A DNA stretch of 64,000 bases from Alcanivorax sp. GTDB taxonomy: Bacteria > Pseudomonadota > Gammaproteobacteria > Pseudomonadales > Alcanivoracaceae. The stretch's first letter is position 1. Each line of letters opens with the position of its first letter. The notes under the pieces are model-generated. The model was not told where the DNA came from. It ran no database searches and saw only the letters and a list, made by a program, of their open reading frames with translations. Shown in pieces: positions 36,862 to 45,636 of this stretch. Location of the stretch: positions 248,001 through 312,000 of the forward strand of contig JAIUME010000003.1 of the NCBI GenBank assembly GCA_022565695.1, written 5' to 3'. The translations under genes and the position numbers were made by a program.

Positions 36862-36879
36862 CAACATCAGGAATCCAGC

Positions 36880-37893
36880 ATGAGTCGTCAGTTTGATATC
36901 GCCATCGTCGGTGCCACCGGCCTGGTAGGAGGAATGCTGGTGGAGCTGCTCGCCGCCAGCGATCTGCCGGTGGGAGAGGTCGCGTTGCTGGCCTCGGCGG
37001 AGTCTGCCGGCAAGCGGTTGGCGTTTCGTGGCCGACATCGCAGCACCCAGGCGCTGGATGAGTTCGATTTCAGCACCGTGCAGCTGGCATTTTTTGCTGT
37101 GCCCGAAGCCATTGCCCAGGTACATGCCGAGCGTGCGGCTGAGGCCGGCGCCATCGTCATCGATGTCAGCGGCGCTTTTGCCGCGGACCAGAGCGTGCCG
37201 GTGGTGGTGCCCGAGGTCAACGCAGAGATGCTGACCGACTTTCGCGAGCGCGGCATCATCGCCAGCCCCTCACCGGGCAGTATCCAGTTGGCGATGGTGC
37301 TCAAACCTGTGCTGGACGCCGTCGGGCTGGGGCAGATCAATGTGACGGTCTGTGAGTCGGTCTCCGAAGCAGGGCGACCGGGGGTGGATGAACTGGCCTC
37401 CCAGACTGCCCGGCTGCTCAACGGGCAGAATCCGGAGCCGAAGCTGTTCAGCCAGCAGATTGCCTTCAATGCCTTGCCGCAGACCGGCGCGGTGCTGGAG
37501 AGCGGTGCATCGCGTTCGGAAGTCAGGCTGGCGCTGGAAACCATGCGTGTGCTGGGCGAGCCCGGCTTGCGGATCAATGCGACCTGCCTCAGATTGCCGG
37601 TATTCTTCGGCACATCACTGGTGGTGCAGCTGGAGACCGGGCAGCCGCTGGATGCTGGCCAGGCGGTGGCGTTGCTTGAATCCGCGCCCGGCCTGGTGGT
37701 TGTCGAGCGGCCGGAAGGGGCGACCCTGATCGGCGATGCGCTGGGTCATGATGCAGTATGGGTCAGCCGGGTGAGGGCAGATCTGTCACGTGAACAGGGC
37801 CTGAATCTGTGTCTGGTCACGGATAACCTGCGCAAAGGGGCCGCGCTCAACTGTGTACAAATTGCCGAATTATTGATAAAAGACCATCTGTGA
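36880..37893 (+). CDS. Asd paralogue lacking the catalytic cysteine (Usg-like)
   Basis: A 337-residue protein with the Asd fold: IAIVGATGLVGGMLVELLA at the N-terminus and PEVNAEML in the middle. The region that carries the catalytic cysteine in true Asd (NPNCST) reads SPSPGS at about 129-134, so dehydrogenase activity is not expected. This is the Usg/PA3116-type paralogue that follows asd in pseudomonads; its role is unknown. fimV lies 175 bases downstream. Confidence 0.88.
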   Translation: MSRQFDIAIVGATGLVGGMLVELLAASDLPVGEVALLASAESAGKRLAFRGRHRSTQALDEFDFSTVQLAFFAVPEAIAQVHAERAAEAGAIVIDVSGAFAADQSVPVVVPEVNAEMLTDFRERGIIASPSPGSIQLAMVLKPVLDAVGLGQINVTVCESVSEAGRPGVDELASQTARLLNGQNPEPKLFSQQIAFNALPQTGAVLESGASRSEVRLALETMRVLGEPGLRINATCLRLPVFFGTSLVVQLETGQPLDAGQAVALLESAPGLVVVERPEGATLIGDALGHDAVWVSRVRADLSREQGLNLCLVTDNLRKGAALNCVQIAELLIKDHL

Positions 37894-38068
37894 TGGATAC
37901 TTACTGGCAATATGTGACACAGTTTCTAGGTTTGTACAGGTCGCCAGTGCACAATGTCTGAGCCGGCCTGAGGCTGGGCACAGTATGTCATGAATCCCTT
38001 CCGGGGGCCGTCAGGCAGGCGAAACTGCCGGTCTGCGGTGGGAGGCATAATAAATAAAGGGTTCAACC

Positions 38069-40993
38069 ATGTTGCGAAGACTTGGGATCGGCTTTACCGC
38101 GTTGGCATTGTTGTGGCCTGGCATGGCGGCGGCACTGGGAGTGGGGGATTATTCACTCAACTCCTATCTGAACCAGCCTCTGGACATGGAAGTCACGCTG
38201 CGTGACACCCGTGGGCTGAACGAAGAGCAGCTGCTGGTCAGCCTGGCGTCTGATCGCGATTTCGCCATGGCGGGGATCGATCGCCAGTCCATGCACAGCG
38301 AACTGCGCTTCGACGTCACGATCAACGAGGATGGCAGTGGCCTGGTGCGTATTACCACCCGCCAGCCGGTGCGCGAACCCTATCTGAACTTCCTGGTGGA
38401 ATATCTGTGGCCCACGGGGCGCATGCTGCGCGATTACACGGTGCTGCTTGATCCCCCCAGCTACGCTGCGGACCGTCGCAGCACGCCGGCTGCCCCGGCG
38501 ACGAGCGCGCCTGCCAGACGTGATCCGACACCGGCTGCGCCGCCGCGCCCGCCCGCTGAGGCGCCCCGGGAACCCGCCCGCGTGGCCACCCAGGATCGCC
38601 CACGCCAGCCACAGACCGCTGCGGCCGACAGCGGCCCGCGTAGCACCCATACCGTACGCTCTTCTGACACCATGTGGCGCATAGCCCGTGATAACCGGCC
38701 CTCCAGCAGCGTGTCGGTCCAGCAGATGATGGTGGTGATTCAGGAGATGAATCCTGATGCCTTCATCAATGACAACGTTAACCTGGTCCGGGAGGGCGCG
38801 GTACTGCGCCTGCCCACCGAACAGGAAGTACGTGCCACCAGCACCCGTGATGCACTGGCATCGGTTGCAGACCAGAATCGCCAGTGGCGAGAAATGTTGC
38901 AGGCTCGCGGCATCGAAGTGCCCGGTCGCCAGCAACTGGACGGCACGCCAAGAACGATCGAAAGCGGTGTCGCGACAACGCGGCCGGATCAGGGTCAGGT
39001 GCGCCTGGTGGCGCCGGAGTCGGAAGGCACCGGTACCGGGACTGGCGCAGGCTCGGCCCGTGAAGGCGATAGCGCGGCGCTGCAGAATGAACTGGCGATC
39101 CGCGACGAGAATCTCGACCAGTTGCGCCGTGAAAACCGTGAACTGGCAGATCGGCTGAGCGACCTGGAAGGGCAGGTGGACACCAGCGAGCAGATCCTCA
39201 GCTTGCGCAATGACCAGATTACCCGTCTTCAGGATGAGCTGCGCCGTCTGCGTGAGGAGCGCGGCATCGAGATCGAGGACGACAGCCTGCTGGCCCCGGT
39301 ACCCCGGCTTGCTGATGAGGATGATGACAGTACGCCAGCTGGCGAACAGGCTGGCGCCGAGCGCACCGCGCAGGACGATGATGCCGAAGACGATACTGTG
39401 GTTGCCGCGCCCGGCGGCCCCGCCGCGATAGAGGGCGATGCGCCGCCACCTCGGCCAGAGCCGCTGCCGCCAGCGCCGGCGCAGCCGTCGCTGATGGATT
39501 CCCTGTTGGGCAACCCGTTGTTGCTCGCCGGAGCCGCAGGTCTCCTGTTGTTGCTGGTACTGCTTGCCGTGGTGGCGCGCCGTCGCCAGCAGGCGGCAGC
39601 CGCAGCTGAAGAGGAAGAGTACGAGGAATATGAGGAAGGCGAGGCCTTCGGTGATGACGATGATTTCCTGCCGCCGCTGAGCAATGCCGACGAGGATGAT
39701 GTATTCGGTGCTGACGGCCCCATGGGTGATGAAGCGCCGATGCAACAGCCTGGCCAGGACCCTGTGGAGCAGGTCGAGGTCTTCATGGCCTATGGCCAGT
39801 ATCCTCAGGCGCTGAGCCACCTGCGCAGTGCGATCAATGCAGAGCCGGGGCGTATTGACCTGAAGAAGCGCTTGCTGGATGTGCTGGTCGAGAGCAACGA
39901 CGAAGCTGCCTTCGAGCAGGAAGCCACCAAATTGAGCGGCCTTGACCGCGACCTTGATCAGCACATTGCCGCGCTGCGTCCTCGCTTGCACGGTGGCGCG
40001 GCGTCGCAGGAAGACGACGATCTGTCGTTCGATGATCTGGCTATGGATCTGACCGCCGAGCCGACTGTACAGAATGCTCAGCCTGCAGCGGCTGCTGATG
40101 ATGAAGAAGAGCTGTCCCTGGATTTCACGGATGCCGGAAGCGACGACTCTTTCGAAACCCTGACGCTCGACGAGGGTGGCAGCGGCGATGAAAGTGGCCT
40201 GGATGATCTGGGCGACTTCGATCTCGAGCTGCCTGATGCCGGGGAAGAGACGCCCGCGGCCTCCGCGTCGGCGACCAGTGCCCCGGTTGCCAACAACCGT
40301 TATTCGCTGAATGAAGTGGATGATCTGTCAGAAGACGAAGTCTCCGCGAGCCTCGGTGCTAATTCGTTGCTGGAGCTGGATAGCGATGCCGGTACGCTGG
40401 ATGAAGCGGATATGGATTTTGGCGAGCTGAAGCTGGACGACGTCAGCGACGAGTTCTCCGGCGTAGACAGCGGCCCGGCAACGGTCGACGAGGATGATCT
40501 CGATCTGTCCCTGGATGATCTGGATCTCGGCACACCGTCGGATAGCCGCAGCCTGCAGGACGACGACCTCGAACTGACGCTGGATGATATTGATCTGGAC
40601 GGCGCCGACGACGGTGGCCTGCGTGATGTGGCGCTGACTGACAGTTCGCCGGCCGAGGCGGGGCTGGATGATATTGCACTGGATGATCTGTCGCTGGATG
40701 CCGAGCCGCAGCCAGAAGCGGCCCCGGCCCCAACACCGGCGCCAGCACCAGCACCAGCAGTTGTGGCGCCACCCGCCGCAGCCAGCTTGCCGGATGATGC
40801 CGGTCTGGGCGATGACGATGATTTCGACTTCCTCGGGGAGACGGACGAAAACGCGACCAAACTGGATCTTGCCCGTGCCTACATCGACATGGGTGATACG
40901 GAAGGCGCGCGGGATATCCTGAACGAAGTGGTTTCCGAAGGTAATGATCAACAGCAATCGGAAGCCCGGGAGCTGCTCAGTCAGGTGGGCTGA
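38069..40993 (+). CDS. fimV: FimV/HubP-family polar hub protein
   Basis: A 974-residue protein with a signal peptide (about 1-22), then the FimV N-terminal domain (GVGDYSLNSYLNQPLDMEVTL) and a LysM peptidoglycan-binding motif at about 193-250. A coiled coil (about 338-400) and one transmembrane helix (about 480-503) follow. A very acidic cytoplasmic region of Asp/Leu-rich imperfect repeats (DDLDL-type) comes next. The FimV C-terminal TPR-like motif ends the protein (DLARAYIDMGDTEGARDIL). It organises cell-pole and type IV pilus functions. The spacer 37894-38068 contains no gene. Confidence 0.95.
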   Translation: MLRRLGIGFTALALLWPGMAAALGVGDYSLNSYLNQPLDMEVTLRDTRGLNEEQLLVSLASDRDFAMAGIDRQSMHSELRFDVTINEDGSGLVRITTRQPVREPYLNFLVEYLWPTGRMLRDYTVLLDPPSYAADRRSTPAAPATSAPARRDPTPAAPPRPPAEAPREPARVATQDRPRQPQTAAADSGPRSTHTVRSSDTMWRIARDNRPSSSVSVQQMMVVIQEMNPDAFINDNVNLVREGAVLRLPTEQEVRATSTRDALASVADQNRQWREMLQARGIEVPGRQQLDGTPRTIESGVATTRPDQGQVRLVAPESEGTGTGTGAGSAREGDSAALQNELAIRDENLDQLRRENRELADRLSDLEGQVDTSEQILSLRNDQITRLQDELRRLREERGIEIEDDSLLAPVPRLADEDDDSTPAGEQAGAERTAQDDDAEDDTVVAAPGGPAAIEGDAPPPRPEPLPPAPAQPSLMDSLLGNPLLLAGAAGLLLLLVLLAVVARRRQQAAAAAEEEEYEEYEEGEAFGDDDDFLPPLSNADEDDVFGADGPMGDEAPMQQPGQDPVEQVEVFMAYGQYPQALSHLRSAINAEPGRIDLKKRLLDVLVESNDEAAFEQEATKLSGLDRDLDQHIAALRPRLHGGAASQEDDDLSFDDLAMDLTAEPTVQNAQPAAAADDEEELSLDFTDAGSDDSFETLTLDEGGSGDESGLDDLGDFDLELPDAGEETPAASASATSAPVANNRYSLNEVDDLSEDEVSASLGANSLLELDSDAGTLDEADMDFGELKLDDVSDEFSGVDSGPATVDEDDLDLSLDDLDLGTPSDSRSLQDDDLELTLDDIDLDGADDGGLRDVALTDSSPAEAGLDDIALDDLSLDAEPQPEAAPAPTPAPAPAPAVVAPPAAASLPDDAGLGDDDDFDFLGETDENATKLDLARAYIDMGDTEGARDILNEVVSEGNDQQQSEARELLSQVG

Positions 40994-41011
40994 CCCCGGA
41001 CCGGATATTTC

Positions 41012-41830
41012 ATGACCCGTATTGCCCTAGGTGTTGAGTACGATGGCAGCCGTTATCACGGCTGGCAGACACAGCAGACAGGTATTGCCTCGGTGCAGCT
41101 CGCCGTCGAGACGGCGCTGGCCCGCGTAGCAGATCACCCGGTGACGGTGAGCTGCGCCGGCCGCACCGATGCCGGGGTGCATGCCACCGGACAAGTCATT
41201 CACTTCGACACAGATGCCGAACGCAGCGAGCGTGGCTGGGTATTCGGCGCCAACACCAACTTGCCTGCCGATATTGCCATTCGCTGGGCCCGCCCGGTCA
41301 GCGAGGCATTTCATGCGCGCTTCGGCGCCCGGGCCCGGCGTTACCGTTACGTCATCTATAATCATCCCATCCGCCCGGGTCTGTATAATCGCCAACTGAC
41401 GTGGAATTATCGTCCACTTGATGTTGAGCGAATGCGGGCGGCGCTCCCGGCGTTGCTGGGCACCCATGACTTCACCTCCTATCGCGGCATCCACTGCCAG
41501 GCGAAATCGCCGGTGAAGACGTTGCATCACCTGGCGCTGTACCAGCAAGGCCCGCTGATGGTGCTGGAGGCGGAGGCCAATGCGTTTCTGATGCATATGG
41601 TGCGCAATATTGTCGGTGTGCTGATGGCGATTGGGACTGGCAAGGCGGAGCCGGAGTGGGCCGGGCAGGTGCTTGCCGCCCGCGACCGGCGTCAGGGCGG
41701 CGTCACGGCACCGCCGTTCGGTCTGTATCTGGTCAATGTGGATTACGACAGCGCCTTCGGTTTGCCGTCGGAACCGCTGGGCCCGCAGTGGCTGCCAGAT
41801 GACCTGTCAGTCTGGTCCCCGGCCAGATAA
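41012..41830 (+). CDS. truA: tRNA pseudouridine(38-40) synthase
   Basis: A 272-residue TruA that modifies U38-U40 in the anticodon arm of tRNAs. The catalytic aspartate is Asp53 in CAGRTDAGVHATGQV. FMHMVRNIVGVLM near the C-terminus is also typical. The gene follows fimV by 18 bases, as in pseudomonads. A new promoter for the trp genes lies about 60 bases downstream. Confidence 0.97.
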   Translation: MTRIALGVEYDGSRYHGWQTQQTGIASVQLAVETALARVADHPVTVSCAGRTDAGVHATGQVIHFDTDAERSERGWVFGANTNLPADIAIRWARPVSEAFHARFGARARRYRYVIYNHPIRPGLYNRQLTWNYRPLDVERMRAALPALLGTHDFTSYRGIHCQAKSPVKTLHHLALYQQGPLMVLEAEANAFLMHMVRNIVGVLMAIGTGKAEPEWAGQVLAARDRRQGGVTAPPFGLYLVNVDYDSAFGLPSEPLGPQWLPDDLSVWSPAR

Positions 41831-41890
41831 ATCAGCCTGGATGGATGAGCGGCTGGCATCGCGCTGACACGGCGCCCTGACCGCTGTCGC

Positions 41891-41922
41891 TTGACGCGCT
41901 GATCATTAAAATTTGCTATACT
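41891..41922 (+). promoter_or_regulatory. Probable sigma-70 promoter of trpF
   Basis: An extended -10, TGC-TATACT, occupies 41914-41922. A TTGACG at 41891-41896 is a good -35, but the 20-base spacing is longer than usual, so recognition may rest on the extended -10. It would give a leader of about 70 bases. Confidence 0.65.
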
Positions 41923-41930
41923 GCGCCACT

Positions 41931-41970
41931 TGTCAGAGCTCGTCCGAGCTTGTCCGAACTTGTCTAGGCC
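41931..41970 (+). repeat. 10-bp tandem repeat in the trpF leader
   Basis: Consecutive units TGTCAGAGCT, CGTCCGAGCT and TGTCCGAACT are followed by a decayed TGTCTAGGCC. They lie directly after the promoter and end 27 bases before the start codon. CCGCTT-CCC-AAGCGG then forms a small hairpin in front of the ribosome-binding site. Confidence 0.75.
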
Positions 41971-41997
41971 GCTTCCCAAGCGGGCAGGAGATCTTGT

Positions 41998-42654
41998 TTG
42001 TTTCGCACCCGGGTCAAGATATGTGGCATCACCCGCGCCGACGACGCGCTGGCTGCGGCGCGTGCGGGTGCGGACGCCATCGGTCTCGTGTTCTACGGCC
42101 CCAGCCCTCGTGCGGTGACAGCAGAGCAGGCTGCGGCAATATGCGCCGTGCTGCCGCCTTTCGTGACCACCGTGGGGCTGTTTGTCGACGCCACGGAGGC
42201 CGAGGTGGCTGCCGTGCTGTCCCGGGTGCCGCTGGACCTGTTGCAGTTCCATGGCGATGAGACACCCGAGTACTGCCGCCGTTTTGACACGCCCTGGATC
42301 AAGGCGCTGGCGATGCGGGATGGGCTGGATGTCGCCGCTTGCGCGACGCGCTATGCCGGTGCGCGAGGCTTGCTACTGGATGCCTGGGTGCCCGGTGTGC
42401 CCGGTGGTACGGGTGAAGTATTCGACTGGGCGCGCATTCCCGACGCGTTGCCCATGCCGGTTGTGCTGGCCGGGGGGCTGACCCCGGACAACGTGGCCCA
42501 GGCCATCGCCAGGGTTCAGCCCTGGGCGGTGGATGTCAGCGGTGGTGTTGAGGCCCGTGATGCGTCAGGTGATGCATTGCGCGGCATCAAGTCTGCCGAG
42601 GCCATGAAAGCATTTATTCAGCAGGTTCAACTGCGAGGAGTAGAAGGTGGCTGA
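41998..42654 (+). CDS. trpF: Phosphoribosylanthranilate isomerase
   Basis: A 218-residue TIM-barrel enzyme of tryptophan synthesis. It opens [19 protein letters not shown], where the cysteine in KICG is the general base. LQFHGDE and [11 protein letters not shown] are typical, as is a final VDVSGGVE phosphate-binding motif. The start codon is TTG, with GCAGGAG seven bases upstream; no ATG or GTG suits. It overlaps the trpB start by eight bases. Confidence 0.96.
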   Translation: MFRTRVKICGITRADDALAAARAGADAIGLVFYGPSPRAVTAEQAAAICAVLPPFVTTVGLFVDATEAEVAAVLSRVPLDLLQFHGDETPEYCRRFDTPWIKALAMRDGLDVAACATRYAGARGLLLDAWVPGVPGGTGEVFDWARIPDALPMPVVLAGGLTPDNVAQAIARVQPWAVDVSGGVEARDASGDALRGIKSAEAMKAFIQQVQLRGVEGG

Positions 42655-43867
42655 ACGTCCCGATTATGCAGCGTTTCCCGATGCCCGCGGGCACTTTGGT
42701 GCTTACGGCGGCCGGTTTGTGTCCGAGACACTGATGGCTGCGCTGAACGAGCTTGAGGAAACCTATCTTCAACTGCGCGACGATCCGGTGTTTCGCGCCG
42801 ATTTCGACCAGGATATGGCCGATTATGTGGGCCGTCCGTCGCCCCTGTATCTGGCCGAACGCTGGAGCGACAAGATTGGCGGTGCGCGCATCTGGCTCAA
42901 GCGTGAGGACCTCAATCACACCGGCTCCCACAAGGTGAATAACACCATTGGCCAGGCACTGCTGGCCAAGCACATGGGCAAGCCGAGAGTGATTGCCGAA
43001 ACCGGCGCAGGGCAGCACGGTGTGGCAACAGCCACCGTCGCGGCGCGGCTGGGTTTGAAGTGCCAGGTCTACATGGGCGCAGAGGACGTCGAGCGTCAGA
43101 AGCTCAATGTCTTCAGGATGCGCCTGTTAGGTGCGGAGGTGATTCCGGTCACCTCCGGGTCTGCAACACTCAAGGACGCCATGAATGAAGCCATGCGCGA
43201 CTGGGTGACCAATGTGGATGATACCTTCTACATCATCGGCACCGTGGCGGGGCCCCATCCGTACCCGATGCTGGTGCGGGATTTCCATCGCATCATCGGC
43301 CTGGAGGCACGCGAGCAGTTCATGAGCCGCCATGAGGGCCGGTTGCCGGATGCCCTGGTGGCCTGTGTTGGTGGCGGTTCCAACGCCATAGGGCTGTTCC
43401 ATCCGTTCCTGAATGATGATGGCGTGGCCATGTACGGCGTGGAAGCCGGGGGCGATGGTCTCGAGACCGGCCGTCATGCGGCGCCGCTGGCTGCCGGGCG
43501 CCCGGGTGTGTTGCACGGCAACCGGACCTATCTGATGGAAGATCAGGACGGCCAGATCATTCCGACCCATTCTGTGTCTGCGGGGCTGGATTATCCCGGC
43601 GTCGGGCCTGAACATGCCTGGTTGAAAGACATGGGGCGGGTGCAGTATGTGTCCGTGACCGACAAGGAAGTGCTGGTCGCCTTCCATGAACTGACCCGCA
43701 CCGAAGGCATCATGCCGGCCCTGGAAACCGCTCACGCCGTGGCATACGCCGGCAAGCTGGCGAAGACCATGTCCCGTGACCAACACATCATCATCAATCT
43801 GTCTGGCCGGGGCGACAAGGACATCCATACTGTCGCCGCAATGGAAGGCCCGAAACACCCATCGTGA
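42647..43867 (+). CDS. trpB: Tryptophan synthase beta chain
   Basis: A 406-residue PLP enzyme joining indole and serine. The PLP lysine is Lys96 in [29 protein letters not shown] and [13 protein letters not shown] are conserved. The start is GTG, preceded by GAGGAG. It overlaps trpF and is followed after ten bases by trpA. In P. aeruginosa the trpBA pair lies elsewhere, so its place here between trpF and accD is informative about lineage. Confidence 0.98.
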   Translation: MAERPDYAAFPDARGHFGAYGGRFVSETLMAALNELEETYLQLRDDPVFRADFDQDMADYVGRPSPLYLAERWSDKIGGARIWLKREDLNHTGSHKVNNTIGQALLAKHMGKPRVIAETGAGQHGVATATVAARLGLKCQVYMGAEDVERQKLNVFRMRLLGAEVIPVTSGSATLKDAMNEAMRDWVTNVDDTFYIIGTVAGPHPYPMLVRDFHRIIGLEAREQFMSRHEGRLPDALVACVGGGSNAIGLFHPFLNDDGVAMYGVEAGGDGLETGRHAAPLAAGRPGVLHGNRTYLMEDQDGQIIPTHSVSAGLDYPGVGPEHAWLKDMGRVQYVSVTDKEVLVAFHELTRTEGIMPALETAHAVAYAGKLAKTMSRDQHIIINLSGRGDKDIHTVAAMEGPKHPS

Positions 43868-43877
43868 GGAGTAACAG

Positions 43878-44687
43878 GTGAGTCGCATAGCAACATGTTT
43901 CGCAGCGCTGGCAGAACAGGGACGCAAGGCACTGATCCCTTTCGTGACGGCGGGGGACCCGGTGCCTTCAGTCACGGTGCCGCTGATGCACGCGATGGTG
44001 GAAGCGGGCGTCGATGTAATCGAGCTGGGCATGCCGTTTTCGGACCCCATGGCAGACGGGCCAGTGATTCAACTGGCCTGCGAGCGGTCGCTGGCGGGTG
44101 GCACGACCCTGCTGCGGGTGCTCGAGATGGTGACCGAGTTCCGCCGCGACAATGACCACACACCGGTCGTACTGATGGGATACCTGAATCCTGTCGAGGC
44201 CATGGGGTATGAGGTGTTTGCCGAGCGCGCTGCGAAGGCTGGCGTGGACGGCGTACTGCTGGTGGACCTGCCACCGGAAGAAGCGGAGAGCCTCGCGCCC
44301 CTGTTTGATCAGCATGGTCTGGATCGGGTATTCCTGCTGGCCCCGACCACCACCGAAGCACGCATGCAGATCATTGCGGCGGCGGGTACCGGTTACCTGT
44401 ATTACGTGTCCCTGAAAGGTGTTACCGGCTCCGGTGCCCTGAATGTGGATGAAGTGGCGGCCAAGGTCGAAACAATTCGCAAACATGCAAAATTGCCCAT
44501 CGGGGTCGGCTTTGGTATCAAGGACGCTGCATCCGCCCGGGCGATCTCCCGTGTTGCGGATGGTGTTGTGGTAGGCAGTGCGCTGGTACAGCGCATTGCA
44601 GACCATGCCGATGAGCCGGAAAAGATTCCGGCACAGGTGTCGCAACTGCTGGCAGAGATGCGCGCCGCGATGGATGAGAGCGAGTAA
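43878..44687 (+). CDS. trpA: Tryptophan synthase alpha chain
   Basis: A 269-residue alpha subunit that cleaves indole-3-glycerol phosphate. The catalytic Glu and Asp are in [33 protein letters not shown] and [11 protein letters not shown] are conserved. The start is GTG with a GAGGAG site upstream. accD begins three bases after the stop. Confidence 0.98.
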   Translation: MSRIATCFAALAEQGRKALIPFVTAGDPVPSVTVPLMHAMVEAGVDVIELGMPFSDPMADGPVIQLACERSLAGGTTLLRVLEMVTEFRRDNDHTPVVLMGYLNPVEAMGYEVFAERAAKAGVDGVLLVDLPPEEAESLAPLFDQHGLDRVFLLAPTTTEARMQIIAAAGTGYLYYVSLKGVTGSGALNVDEVAAKVETIRKHAKLPIGVGFGIKDAASARAISRVADGVVVGSALVQRIADHADEPEKIPAQVSQLLAEMRAAMDESE

Positions 44688-44690
44688 TAC

Positions 44691-45572
44691 ATGAGCACAA
44701 ACAACTGGCTGGAGAAGATCCTTCCCGCAATACGGCGCACCGGCGAAGACCGCCGGGCCAGTGTGCCTGAGGGCCTGTGGCGCAAATGCCCGCGCTGCGA
44801 CGGGGTCTTGTACCGGCCGGAGCTTGAGCGCAACCTTGAGGTGTGTCCGAAATGTGGCCATCACATGCGAGTCAGCGCGCGCAAGCGATTGAAGCTGTTT
44901 CTCGATGAGGGTCCCCAGGCAGAAATCGGTGCCGAGCTGATGCCGATCGACCGGCTCAAGTTTCGTGACTCCAAGAAGTACAAGGATCGTCTCGTTGCGG
45001 CACAGAAGGAAACCGGTGAGGGAGATGCCCTGATCGTCATGCGTGGCAGGTTGAAAACGCTGCCGGTGGTCGCTTGTGCCTTCGAATTCCGCTTTATGGG
45101 CGGCTCCATGGGCTCCGTCGTCGGGGCACGCTTCGTGCGTGCTGTGGACGTCTGTCTGGAGCGCAATATTCCGCTGGTGTGTTTCGCGGCCAGTGGTGGG
45201 GCGCGCATGCAGGAAGCCCTGTTTTCGCTGATGCAGATGGCCAAGACCAGCGCGGCGCTGCAGCGTATGCGGGAGGCGGGTCTGCCGTTCATCTCGGTGC
45301 TGACCGACCCGGTCTATGGCGGGGTATCAGCGTCGCTGGCCATGCTGGGTGACGTCAATATTGCCGAGCCGAATGCCCTGATCGGGTTTGCCGGGCCGCG
45401 CGTCATCGAGCAGACGGTACGGCAGAAACTGCCCGAGGGTTTCCAGCGTAGCGAGTTCCTTCTGGATCATGGCGCTATCGACATGATCGTGCATCGCCAT
45501 GAGATGCGTGACACCGTGCACCGGCTTCTGGCCAGCATGATGCACGCGCCGGCAGCCGAGCCGGCTGCCTGA
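44691..45572 (+). CDS. accD: Acetyl-CoA carboxylase carboxyltransferase beta subunit
   Basis: A 293-residue subunit that with AccA transfers CO2 to acetyl-CoA in the first step of fatty acid synthesis. The N-terminal zinc ribbon has Cys33, Cys36, Cys52 and Cys55 (CPRCDG...CPKCGHH). [14 protein letters not shown] and [10 protein letters not shown] mark the carboxyltransferase core. It is three bases from trpA, so fatty-acid and tryptophan genes share a transcript. Confidence 0.98.
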   Translation: MSTNNWLEKILPAIRRTGEDRRASVPEGLWRKCPRCDGVLYRPELERNLEVCPKCGHHMRVSARKRLKLFLDEGPQAEIGAELMPIDRLKFRDSKKYKDRLVAAQKETGEGDALIVMRGRLKTLPVVACAFEFRFMGGSMGSVVGARFVRAVDVCLERNIPLVCFAASGGARMQEALFSLMQMAKTSAALQRMREAGLPFISVLTDPVYGGVSASLAMLGDVNIAEPNALIGFAGPRVIEQTVRQKLPEGFQRSEFLLDHGAIDMIVHRHEMRDTVHRLLASMMHAPAAEPAA

Positions 45573-45580
45573 TTCCCTGT

Positions 45581-45598
45581 CCCGGCCGCAGGGCCGGG
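45581..45598 (+). terminator. GC-rich hairpin after accD
   Basis: CCCGGCC, a four-base loop and GGCCGGG form a 7-bp stem nine bases after the accD stop. Only GTTT and, further on, CTTT follow, so it may attenuate rather than end transcription. Confidence 0.4.
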
Positions 45599-45636
45599 GC
45601 GTTTGCCGATCTTTCGGGCGTTGCTTACATGGCTCC

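Noticed and set aside
38153-39991. A 612-codon open frame on the minus strand opposite fimV
   Set aside because: It mirrors the highly biased codons of fimV, has no ribosome-binding site and no recognisable domains; fimV on the plus strand has signal peptide, LysM and TPR motifs.
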